From an uncultured Desulfobulbus sp. (GTDB taxonomy: Bacteria; Desulfobacterota; Desulfobulbia; Desulfobulbales; Desulfobulbaceae), in contig NZ_OY760916.1 in the NCBI RefSeq assembly GCF_963664075.1, positions 651,001-715,000 of the forward strand: a stretch of DNA of 64,000 nt, given 5' to 3'. The position numbers and the translations under genes were made by a program. Positions 56,245 to 64,000 of this stretch are shown here, in pieces. Below the pieces are notes generated by a model that was not told the origin of the DNA, did no database searches, and worked only from the letters and a program-made list of their open reading frames with translations. The stretch's first letter is position 1, and every line of letters begins with the position of its first letter.

Positions 56245-57021
56245 ATGGATTTGGCAACTGAACTCAATACCCGCTTAGAGACAAAACCCATATTGTTGAT
56301 GACCCATCTCGTGGTCGGTTATCCTTCCCTGGATGCCAACCGTGAGGTGATCACTCAGATGGCGGCCAACGGCGTGGACTGCATTGAACTGCAGATTCCA
56401 TTTTCTGAACCCACGGCCGATGGACCGGTTATCCTCAAGGCAAATCAACAGAGTCTCAATAACGGGACCAGTGTTGAAGACTGCTTTTGCTTGGGGCAGG
56501 AGATGGCGGCGGCGTTTCCTTCGGTCCGTTTTCTCTTCATGACCTACTACAACATCGTTTTTAAATACGGTGAAGAAGCCTTTTTGCAGCGGACCAAAGA
56601 TATTGGTTTCTGCGGAACCATCGTCGCGGACCTGCCTCCGGAAGAGGGGGAGACCTATCTGGCAACCAGTGAAAAACTCGGACTTGCTCCCATTCAGTTT
56701 TTTACCCCCACCTCCACCGATGAGCGCATGCATGAGGTGGCCGCGCTGGCCAAGGGCTTTATCTACTGCGTAGCCCGTCGTGGTGTGACCGGCAAGCAGA
56801 CCACCTTTGATGATTCCCTGGGCGCCTACCTGTCGCGTTGTAAAGAAGCCTCGACAGTGCCTCTGGCTGTGGGCTTTGGTATCAGCAACAGGGAGGATGT
56901 GGCCATGCTGCAAGGAAAAGCTGATATGGCCGTCATCGGTACAGCCACTATTAAATTGGTGGACGCCGAGGGGCCGGAGGCCGTTGGGCCGTTTATTGCC
57001 GGGTTGCTGGGGGAAGTATGA
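56245..57021 (+). CDS. trpA: Tryptophan synthase alpha subunit
   Basis: 258 residues. The catalytic acid region IELQIPFSEPTADGPVI corresponds to the canonical ELGVPFSDPLADGP, with Glu and Asp kept but Leu-Gln-Ile and Glu-Pro-Thr substitutions. YNIVFKYGEEAFLQ and YCVARRGVTG, corresponding to Y-x-V-S-x-x-G-V-T-G, are present. It cleaves indole-3-glycerol phosphate. Its stop overlaps the pepF start by four bases. Confidence 0.95.
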   Translation: MDLATELNTRLETKPILLMTHLVVGYPSLDANREVITQMAANGVDCIELQIPFSEPTADGPVILKANQQSLNNGTSVEDCFCLGQEMAAAFPSVRFLFMTYYNIVFKYGEEAFLQRTKDIGFCGTIVADLPPEEGETYLATSEKLGLAPIQFFTPTSTDERMHEVAALAKGFIYCVARRGVTGKQTTFDDSLGAYLSRCKEASTVPLAVGFGISNREDVAMLQGKADMAVIGTATIKLVDAEGPEAVGPFIAGLLGEV

Positions 57022-58796
57022 CCACAGAAGAGAAAAATACAGCACTGGAAACCACAGACGTACTTTGGGCCCTTCAGGATCTCTACCCCGATCCTGGGAG
57101 TGAAGCATTTCAAAACGACATGCAAAACTGCCTGGATAAAGCCCAAAAAATATCCTCAGACATGACCGGGCGGGTGCATGCGCTGTCAGCTGCGGAAATC
57201 TGCCAGGTTGTCGAAGAACTGGAGGAGATTGATACGCTGCTTGGTCGCCTGGGGACCTATGCCTTCCTCAACTTCATCACCCAGACTGCGGATGCTCCGT
57301 CTTCGGCTCTGTTACAACAGATTGAAGAGCTGGAATCACAGGTCGGCAAGCAGACGCTGTTTTTTCGCTTAGAGTGGAACACCCTGGATGCGGAGCAGGC
57401 TGAAGCGTTGTTGCAACAACCAGCCCTTAAGCAGTACCACCATTTTCTGGCCTCCATGCGTCGCTTTGCCCCTCATCAGCTCAGTGCCAAAGAAGAAGAA
57501 CTCCTCCAGGATCTCAGGCCGGTGGGACGCAGTGCCTGGAACCTGCTCTTTGAAAAGGTGCTGGGGCAGCTTCGATTTGGTGAGCGCCAGCGCAGTGAAG
57601 AAGAGGTCCTCAGCGATCTTTATAATCCTGAGCGCACAGTTCGTGTGCAGGCAGCAGAAGAACTGACCGCAGGGTTGCGCAGTCAGCAGCATATTCTCAC
57701 CCATATCTTCAATACCCTGGCCGCTGAGAAGATGATCGATGATCGGTTGCGCAGCTACCCCGCCTGGGATAGCGCCATGCATCTTTCCAACGAGCTGTCA
57801 CCTGAGACGGTCGATACCCTGGTGGATGAGGTCACCGCCCGTTACGATATCGTCCATCGTTACTATCAGATTAAAAAAAGTTTGCTCGGGGTGGAGACAC
57901 TCTATGATTACGATCGGTATGCGCCGGTTCCCGGGGGGCAGGAGGCAGATATTCCCTGGTCGGAGTGCAAACAGATTGTGCTGGATGCCTTTGCCGGATT
58001 TTCTCCGGAGATGGCTGACATCGCTCGGGACTTTTTTGAAAAGAACTGGATTCATGCTCCGATTCTCAGTGGTAAACGAGGGGGCGCCTTTGCTCACCCT
58101 TGTGTTCCTGAGGTGCATCCCTATGTGATGGTCAATTATACCGGCAATATGCGGGATGTCTCCACTGTGGCCCATGAACTCGGTCACGGAGTACATCAGG
58201 TGCTGGCGGCCCGGCAGGGGTATTATAACGGGGATACGCCCCTGGTTTTAGCTGAAACGGCCTCGGTGTTTGCCGAACTCTTGGTCTTCAAGGCCCAGGT
58301 GGCGCGCATCACCGATGTGCAGGCGAAAAGAGCCTTTGTCTGCCAGAAACTGGAATCCATCTTTGCAACCGTCTTTCGTCAGGTTTCGATGAACCGTTTT
58401 GAACACGGCCTGCATAGCGCACGCCGTGAGCAGGGCGAGCTTTCCGCCGAGCAAATCTCCACCCTCTGGCTGGAAACCCAGCGCCCCATGTTTGGGGAGA
58501 CCGTCACCCTGCGTGAGGATTACTCCATCTGGTGGACCTATATCTCCCATTTCCTGGCAACGCCGGGCTATGTTTATTCCTATGCTTTTGGGGAATTACT
58601 GGTGCTGGCCCTCTATGCCCGCTATCTGGAGGAAGGGGAGTCTTTTGTCGGCAAATACATGCAGCTGCTTTCCGCCGGGGGCAATGGATCGCCTGCTGAG
58701 CTGGTGCAACCCTTTGGAATTGATCTCAGTGATCCGGAATTTTGGCGTGGAGGTCTCACCATCATCGAATCCATGCTTGATGAGGTCGAGGCGTAA
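57018..58796 (+). CDS. pepF: M3-family oligoendopeptidase F
   Basis: 592 residues. The zinc-metallopeptidase motif HELGHGVHQ lies near residue 388 (VAHELGHGVHQV), with the downstream Glu in LAETASVFAE as third ligand. MNYTGNMRDVSTVAHE-type context (MVNYTGNMRDVSTV) is typical of PepF. It hydrolyses medium-length peptides in the cytoplasm. Translational coupling to trpA is unusual and suggests cotranscription rather than a shared pathway. Confidence 0.93.
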   Translation: MTTEEKNTALETTDVLWALQDLYPDPGSEAFQNDMQNCLDKAQKISSDMTGRVHALSAAEICQVVEELEEIDTLLGRLGTYAFLNFITQTADAPSSALLQQIEELESQVGKQTLFFRLEWNTLDAEQAEALLQQPALKQYHHFLASMRRFAPHQLSAKEEELLQDLRPVGRSAWNLLFEKVLGQLRFGERQRSEEEVLSDLYNPERTVRVQAAEELTAGLRSQQHILTHIFNTLAAEKMIDDRLRSYPAWDSAMHLSNELSPETVDTLVDEVTARYDIVHRYYQIKKSLLGVETLYDYDRYAPVPGGQEADIPWSECKQIVLDAFAGFSPEMADIARDFFEKNWIHAPILSGKRGGAFAHPCVPEVHPYVMVNYTGNMRDVSTVAHELGHGVHQVLAARQGYYNGDTPLVLAETASVFAELLVFKAQVARITDVQAKRAFVCQKLESIFATVFRQVSMNRFEHGLHSARREQGELSAEQISTLWLETQRPMFGETVTLREDYSIWWTYISHFLATPGYVYSYAFGELLVLALYARYLEEGESFVGKYMQLLSAGGNGSPAELVQPFGIDLSDPEFWRGGLTIIESMLDEVEA

Positions 58797-58819
58797 AGCC
58801 TCACGGTTCAGGCAAAGTT

Positions 58820-58855
58820 TTGATCTGGCAGGTGTTTTGGCGCCTGCCAGATCAA
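58820..58855. other. 13-bp perfect hairpin at the convergent gene ends
   Basis: TTGATCTGGCAGG and CCTGCCAGATCAA pair perfectly around ten bases and overlap the stop of the DMT gene. T-runs are weak on both sides, so it is a possible but not typical bidirectional terminator. Confidence 0.6.
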
Positions 58856-59778
58856 TCAAACGCCCTCTTGCTGCGTCTGCTCTGCTGGACAATGAACATG
58901 GCCGGCAGGATGATGCAAATGCCCGTCAGGGTGGAAGCTGGCGGAAGACGCCGATGCAGTACCCATTCCAGGACAACAAGCAACGGCGGATAGAGGTAGG
59001 AGTAGGCCATGACCCGAGTTGGCCCCAGGTGCAGTGTTGCCCACTGGGAAGTAAAAAAGGTGATGATGGTGGTAAAGAGGGCAAGATAACCAATGCCTGC
59101 CCAGGTCATCAGGGGGATAGCTGACCAGTCGATATGGGTAAACCGAGGCAGGGAAAAAAACAGTAACCAGATGGTCCCGGTGATCATGATCCAGAGGCTC
59201 ATCCGGGCCATGGGCTCACCGCGGTGAAAGAGTTTGACCATGGGCATATAAAGGGCCATCAGCAGGCAGCCAGCAAAGAAGATGAGGTCACCTTGATTGA
59301 GCTGTAGCCCTAGAAGTCGATCCAGGTTTCCTTCAAAGATAACATAGAGTGCCCCTGTCATGGCCAGGGCCAGGGCAAGCAGGCGATGGATACCTAAGCG
59401 TTCTCGCACAAGGAACCAGCTGAAAATGCCAGAAATACCAGGCACCGTGGTGAAGATGACACCTGTATTCATAGGCTCGGTGATGCGCAAGGAAAGAAAC
59501 ATGAGCCAGAAAAAACCCACCAGGGCACCGCTGATCAGGCTATAGCGGACCAAAGCCCGCCAGCCCGGGAACTCAAGACCATAGCGATGCTGGACATAGG
59601 GGGCAAAGAGCAGTGAGGCCAGGATAAAGCGCAGCAGTGTCAGGATTACAGGATCCAGGGTTGGGGTAATTGCCTTGCCCACCGTAAATGAGGTCGAGAC
59701 CAGAAAGGTGGAAAAGAGCATGGTGGCGTGCACCAGCAGTCGAGAAGGCGCATCACCAGAAGATGCAGGTTGACTCAT
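58852..59778 (-). CDS. DMT-superfamily (EamA) transporter
   Basis: 308 residues with ten hydrophobic helices in two EamA repeats; PTLDPVILTLLRFILASLLFAP and the second-repeat LLVVLEWVLHRRLPPASTL with a G-x-x-x-I-x-x-A ending are typical. Family members export amino acids or other metabolites or take up small solutes. Its start overlaps the stop of the phosphatase gene by four bases, so the two are cotranslated. Confidence 0.88.
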   Translation of the reverse strand: MSQPASSGDAPSRLLVHATMLFSTFLVSTSFTVGKAITPTLDPVILTLLRFILASLLFAPYVQHRYGLEFPGWRALVRYSLISGALVGFFWLMFLSLRITEPMNTGVIFTTVPGISGIFSWFLVRERLGIHRLLALALAMTGALYVIFEGNLDRLLGLQLNQGDLIFFAGCLLMALYMPMVKLFHRGEPMARMSLWIMITGTIWLLFFSLPRFTHIDWSAIPLMTWAGIGYLALFTTIITFFTSQWATLHLGPTRVMAYSYLYPPLLVVLEWVLHRRLPPASTLTGICIILPAMFIVQQSRRSKRAFD

Positions 59779-60593
59779 CGTACAAGATCCTGCAGAGCCG
59801 TGTGGAGTGTTCCGTTGCTCGCCAGAATCTGATCCATAAAGGGGGAATAGTCGTTGCCTGAGAAATCACTGAGTTGTCCCCCGGCTTCTCTCACCAGCAA
59901 CCAGCCAGCGGCCGTATCCCAGGGCTGCAGATTCATTTCATAGAAACCATCAAGTCGTCCACAGGCTACATAAGCCAGGTCCAAAGCTGCCGCACCAGCT
60001 CTTCGTATATCCCGTACCGCAGGAAGAACGCGTTGCATCTGCTCCATCACCCGACCAATGGTTTGCTGGATGTCATAGGGGAAACCTGTGGCGATGAGAG
60101 CGTTAATCGGTTTATCTGTCTGGGTGACCTGCATCCTGCGTCCATTGAGCCAGGCACCAGATCCCGCTGCCCCAGAATAGAGTTCATCGAGCATGGGATG
60201 GTAAATAGCCCCGACCAGCGGCTGCTCAGCCTCGATCAGGGCAATGGAAACAGCAAAATGAGGAACACCATGGGCAAAGTTGGTGGTGCCATCTAAGGGG
60301 TCGACTACCCAGTAGCGTGGTTGACTGCGTACACTGAGCGCGTCTTCTGATTCCTCCGCCATGACTGCAATGTCAGGCGTCTCGCGGCCTAGTGTTTCAA
60401 GAATGAGTGCTTCCGCGGCCAGGTCAGTCTCTGTGACCAGATTGATAACCCCTTTCATACGAATATCATGGGGCTGTTCATAGCGATCTTTGATTAACTG
60501 ACCAGCAGTCAAGGCAGTTTGGCAGGCAATCTTCAGCAGGGTGCGCTGTTCGTCATTGTGACAGGCGTTGAGGCAGGCTTCAATGCGTTGCAT
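59775..60593 (-). CDS. Inositol monophosphatase family protein (SuhB-like)
   Basis: 272 residues; AAAGGATAT precedes the ATG. The metal-binding signatures EESED (~70), WVVDPLDGTTNFAHG (~88-102) and the C-terminal WDTAAGWLLVREAGG are intact, so phosphatase activity on inositol phosphates, or on fructose-1,6-bisphosphate or PAP-type substrates, is expected. It is between rsmI and the exporter in one minus-strand operon. Confidence 0.92.
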   Translation of the reverse strand: MQRIEACLNACHNDEQRTLLKIACQTALTAGQLIKDRYEQPHDIRMKGVINLVTETDLAAEALILETLGRETPDIAVMAEESEDALSVRSQPRYWVVDPLDGTTNFAHGVPHFAVSIALIEAEQPLVGAIYHPMLDELYSGAAGSGAWLNGRRMQVTQTDKPINALIATGFPYDIQQTIGRVMEQMQRVLPAVRDIRRAGAAALDLAYVACGRLDGFYEMNLQPWDTAAGWLLVREAGGQLSDFSGNDYSPFMDQILASNGTLHTALQDLVR

Positions 60594-60683
60594 GGGGAAT
60601 ATCCTTTGCTTAAAGAGGAAAAATCAAGTCAACCAGGATTTCGCATCAATTTTTTGTGCTTCCATCCACTGGAAACAAAGTGT

Positions 60684-61553
60684 TCAGGGGGTATCCTTCC
60701 AAACCTGCAGGGCCAGCTTGTACACTTGCGAGCGGGGCAGACTGAGATCACGGGATATATTGGCCACCGCGTCCTTGAGCGAGGAGTGCATTTCATCACG
60801 GTACCAGAGCAAAAGTTCGTCAAGGTTTTCGGGTTTGGGGGTGGAGAGTTCTGCCCCCTGAACAATAAGGACGAGTTCCCCTTTGACACCGGAGGCGAGC
60901 CGCTCCTGCAAACCGTTGAGCGAGTCTTCGATACACTCTTCATGGATCTTGGTGAGCTCTCGAAAGAGCTGGGCCTGGCGATTGCCAAACTGTTCCTGCA
61001 TATCATGCAGTGAGGCCAGAATTCGGTGGGGTGCCTCATAAAAGATCAGTGGGCAGGGGAGGGCAGCAAGCTGTTTGAAAAAAGCTTTGCGCTCACTCTT
61101 GTTGGCCGAGGGAAAACCACCAAAATAGAAGGATGATTCTGTGAGACCGGCAATGGAGAGGGCTGCTGCAAGAGCTGATGGGCCGGCTATGGCAACAATA
61201 GCAATTCCTGCATCTCTGGCTTTACGAACCAGGACCGCCCCGGGATCGGAAAGACCAGGTGTACCGGCATCGGAAACAAGGGCTATATTTTTACCGCTTT
61301 GTAGTTGTTCGATGAGGTGCTCGGATTTACTTTGTTCCTTTTCGCGGAAATAACTGCTAAGAGGTGTAGCTATATCGAGATGACGGCAGAGTTTTTTTGT
61401 GTGCCGGGTATCCTCACAGGCAATAAGATCGACCGAGTGAAGAGTCTCCACTGCCCTCGGGCTAATATCACCAAGATTTCCAATGGGCGTGGCGACCACA
61501 TAGAGCTGTCCTGAGACGGTGCTTTCAATCTCTGTCTTTGTTTGTTTTGACAT
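60684..61553 (-). CDS. rsmI: 16S rRNA 2'-O-ribose C1402 methyltransferase
   Basis: 289 residues. The RsmI N-terminal signature YVVATPIGNLGDISPRAVETL, the ACEDTRHTKKLCRHL motif, SDAGTPGLSDPGAVLV and FYEAPHRILASL are all present. It methylates C1402 of 16S rRNA with SAM. It heads the rsmI-phosphatase-exporter operon; its own binding site is weak. Confidence 0.95.
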   Translation of the reverse strand: MSKQTKTEIESTVSGQLYVVATPIGNLGDISPRAVETLHSVDLIACEDTRHTKKLCRHLDIATPLSSYFREKEQSKSEHLIEQLQSGKNIALVSDAGTPGLSDPGAVLVRKARDAGIAIVAIAGPSALAAALSIAGLTESSFYFGGFPSANKSERKAFFKQLAALPCPLIFYEAPHRILASLHDMQEQFGNRQAQLFRELTKIHEECIEDSLNGLQERLASGVKGELVLIVQGAELSTPKPENLDELLLWYRDEMHSSLKDAVANISRDLSLPRSQVYKLALQVWKDTP

Positions 61554-61660
61554 AATTAGGTATGGTTGCAGTGGAAGAGTGTAATCGTCTGGTTGGGGAG
61601 CAGGATATTTTACCTTCCCAAGCTACCCCGGTTCGACCAAGTACGGAATGAAAAAGTTGT

Positions 61661-64000
61661 ATGAATCTACAGCCAATACACAATGAGGAGGGAGCAACCG
61701 CCCTCTACCGTGAGGCCTTTGTCCAGGCGGGGATCCCCGTCATCATTCTTGATATTACCGAGGCAGTACAGAAATGTGCCGCCATGGAGCAGACAAACCT
61801 CAATAATATCGACCAGTACCTGGAACTGGAGCTCTCGCTGAAAAATGAGTTGTATACCAGTGTCCAGCTCTATTCAGTCAATCAGGCTGCGCTTGAGCTA
61901 CTTGGGCTCAACACACATTCCCTGAGGGGGGGCTTGAGCACCAAGATTTTTCAAGGTGTCTACGAGCGGATTATTCAACTCCTTCCCAATCACCTCTTGA
62001 AAAAGAAGCGGCATTTTATCACGCGCTGCGATGCTGTCAATGGACTCCAGGAAAAGGTTCATTTCAACATCTATGGTGACTTTGTCTATTCGCGGAAAAA
62101 GATATATCTCTACGCCCATATCGTTGACATTACGAAACAAAAAAAATTTGAAAATATTGCGACCAGCTTTATTGAAAAATATTATCTCCTCCTTAAATCC
62201 ATAGATGACGCCATCTTGCTTGTAGATGTCAACACTGGGATGATCGTTGAAGCTAATGATGCTGCCATCGGATTGCTTAATTTGCAGTATTCGGTTTCCT
62301 CGTATAACCACGCCCGTTTTTTCAAGAATGTAGATCGCGAGAAGTATTTGTGTTTTTTTCAAAAACGGGTTGCCAAAAGTGACAGTAACGAGATCCTTGA
62401 GGCAACCATCTCTATTGATGGAAAAAATATACCTGTCAATATCAGCATAAACAGTTCAGTTGTTGATAACATCCTTGTTGCTCAGGTTGTCCTCACGGAT
62501 ATGAGCAATAAGTTTAAGATGGAAGAGGGGCGAAAGTTGCTAGCCACCGCGGTGGACCAGGCCGCAGAGTCTGTCATCATAACTGATGTCAACGGGAATA
62601 TAGAGTACGTTAACCCAGCCTTTGAGGAAATCAGTGGTTATTCCTTTGCCGAGGTGTTGGGAAAAAACCCTTCCTTATTAAAAAGTGGGGAGACACCTTC
62701 CTACCACTATAAACTCATGTGGGAAGAAATCTCACAGGGGAAAGTTTGGCGAGGGACCTTTAACAATAAAAAGAAAAGCGGTGCCGTCTATTGTGAAGAG
62801 GCAACGGTCACCCCGGTTAAAGATCATACCGGCAAAGTCGTTAACTATGTTGCAGTCAAGCGAGATATTACCCAGCATCTTATTCTAGAAAAACAGATTC
62901 GCCAGTCTCAGAAGATGCAGGCCATCGGTATGCTGGCCGGGGGCATAGCCCACGATTTTAATAATATTCTCACTGCTATTTTAGGGTATGCTGAACTCTG
63001 TCAACTCCAGTGCGACAAGGAAACTCTCCTTCATAAAAATGTGGAGGAAATCGTTCGTGCAGCTGATAGAGCAGGGCAGTTGGTTGATCAAATTCTCAAA
63101 TTCAGTCGCAGAAGCTCCAAAGAACTCTCAAGTCTGAAGTTGAGCACTATCGTCAAGGAAGCAACCAAACTGCTGCGAGCGAGTTTTCCCGCCAATGTTG
63201 AGTTGGAGTTAAGTATTGATGCTGATCTTTATGTGAAGGCGGATCCCACTCAGATACACCAGATTGTGATGAACCTCTGCACCAATGCCTATCAGGCATT
63301 GGAAGGAGAGGTGGGGAAAATATCCATACGCCTTTTTCGCAAAAACCTGTCTCCAACACAAGGGGTTGAGATTGGTCGACTGCAACCAGGGAATTATGCC
63401 TGTATGCAGGTTGAGGACAGTGGGAAGGGAATACCTCAGGAATACCTGCAGCGTATTTTTGAGCCTTATTTTACCAGCAAGAAGATGCAAGAGGGAACAG
63501 GACTCGGTTTGTCTGTTGTTCACGGAATTGTTAATGATCATCGCGGAACCATAACCGTGGATTCGACAGTGGGGCAGGGGAGTTGTTTTACTGTCTATCT
63601 CCCTGAGGCAAAACAGGACCGAAAGGTAGGGCGCTCCCCAGACGCAAGAGCTAATCAAGAATTTTCAGGAAGTATTCTGGTGGTGGATGATGAACAACCT
63701 ATTCTTGATTTTTTTTCCCAAATCTTAGTGCACCTGGGTTTTACTGTCAAAGCTTGCCACTCTGGTCTGGAGGCCTATCAGGTTTTCCAGGAACAAGAGC
63801 TAGCCTTTGATCTTGTTATCACTGATATGGGGATGCCGGGCATGACCGGCTTAAACCTGGCGAAAAAGGTTAAACAAATGAATAAGGATATTCCAATCAT
63901 TCTCTGTACAGGGTACAGCGAACAGGTCACAGTAGACAATTATCTTGAGCTGGGGCTTGACGGCTATATCGCAAAACCCTTTACCGCTGAAAGCCTTTTC
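61661..64000 (+). CDS. PAS hybrid histidine kinase with receiver domain, 3'-truncated by the window
   Basis: 780 residues in frame to the right edge. The start ATG at 61661 is chosen because the nearby ATG 61649 frame stops after 12 codons. Two to three PAS-like regions precede the kinase (~170-290 and ~293-408, the latter with SVIITDVNGNIEYVNPAFEEI). The phospho-His is His431 in GGIAHDFNNILTAI, followed by NLCTNAYQA, DSGKGIP and GTGLGLSVV of the ATPase. The receiver domain begins ILVVDDEQP (~665), with phospho-Asp722 in VITDMGMPG and the Lys in YIAKPF. No membrane helix is seen, so it is likely a cytoplasmic sensor. Confidence 0.92.
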   Translation, partial: MNLQPIHNEEGATALYREAFVQAGIPVIILDITEAVQKCAAMEQTNLNNIDQYLELELSLKNELYTSVQLYSVNQAALELLGLNTHSLRGGLSTKIFQGVYERIIQLLPNHLLKKKRHFITRCDAVNGLQEKVHFNIYGDFVYSRKKIYLYAHIVDITKQKKFENIATSFIEKYYLLLKSIDDAILLVDVNTGMIVEANDAAIGLLNLQYSVSSYNHARFFKNVDREKYLCFFQKRVAKSDSNEILEATISIDGKNIPVNISINSSVVDNILVAQVVLTDMSNKFKMEEGRKLLATAVDQAAESVIITDVNGNIEYVNPAFEEISGYSFAEVLGKNPSLLKSGETPSYHYKLMWEEISQGKVWRGTFNNKKKSGAVYCEEATVTPVKDHTGKVVNYVAVKRDITQHLILEKQIRQSQKMQAIGMLAGGIAHDFNNILTAILGYAELCQLQCDKETLLHKNVEEIVRAADRAGQLVDQILKFSRRSSKELSSLKLSTIVKEATKLLRASFPANVELELSIDADLYVKADPTQIHQIVMNLCTNAYQALEGEVGKISIRLFRKNLSPTQGVEIGRLQPGNYACMQVEDSGKGIPQEYLQRIFEPYFTSKKMQEGTGLGLSVVHGIVNDHRGTITVDSTVGQGSCFTVYLPEAKQDRKVGRSPDARANQEFSGSILVVDDEQPILDFFSQILVHLGFTVKACHSGLEAYQVFQEQELAFDLVITDMGMPGMTGLNLAKKVKQMNKDIPIILCTGYSEQVTVDNYLELGLDGYIAKPFTAESLF

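Overview
The window looks like the chromosome of a strictly anaerobic, sulfate-reducing or propionate-metabolising bacterium of the Desulfobulbus type (Desulfobulbaceae / Desulfobulbota). This is inferred from gene content, not from a marker gene: no rRNA or tRNA is visible. The arguments are a sucCD plus methylmalonyl-CoA transcarboxylase cluster, a b558-type succinate dehydrogenase/fumarate reductase, a C4-dicarboxylate TRAP transporter joined to sodium-pump decarboxylase subunits, a radical SAM protein with a fused DUF2344 tail, a TrpB2 enzyme and a KamA-type radical SAM enzyme.

Layout. 0-16 kb is mostly housekeeping: a TPR protein and a LolB-like lipoprotein, an AMIN-domain protein, a large radical SAM protein, TrpB2, a PBP4-type carboxypeptidase, a DnaJ-like chaperone, an aminotransferase with a small lipoprotein, leuCD, an orphan peptide-binding protein and a P-loop protein with a possible Asp23-like tail. 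A 1-kb gene-free stretch (16.2-17.2 kb) precedes sucC-sucD, the carboxyltransferase subunit, a 65-residue subunit-like protein and a 5S/biotin-carrier fusion (17.2-23.3 kb). Together these would interconvert propionyl-CoA and methylmalonyl-CoA and carry succinyl-CoA to succinate, with sdhCAB (48.7-52.2 kb) making the fumarate link.

23.5-27.5 kb holds a CitE-like lyase, an HDOD-GGDEF protein and a KamA-type enzyme. 27.8-37.3 kb is a coherent C4-dicarboxylate region: DctB/DctD two-component system, a sigma-54 promoter with palindromic upstream sites, dctPQM, a universal stress protein, then OadG, a free biotin carrier and OadB. The transporter would import the dicarboxylate, and the pump would couple oxaloacetate decarboxylation to sodium export, but no carboxyltransferase alpha subunit is encoded beside it.

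38-47.2 kb is the accessory part: two DUF457-like paralogues about 75% identical, a short-chain dehydrogenase whose catalytic Tyr is replaced by His, a broken histidine kinase, long gene-poor stretches, a TetR regulator, a ZntB/CorA channel and one complete IS66-family insertion with an exact 8-bp target duplication. 53-64 kb carries an uncharacterised 530-residue protein, trpB-trpA-pepF behind a multi-hairpin leader, a DMT exporter / inositol phosphatase / rsmI operon and a hybrid histidine kinase that runs off the right edge.

The least explained signals are non-coding: short terminal-inverted-repeat elements ending in AATTATTCAAGA in intergenic gaps (27.6 and 44.1 kb, with a solo end at 1.35 kb), and a cloverleaf-like hairpin array just before trpB with a partial copy at 41.3 kb.
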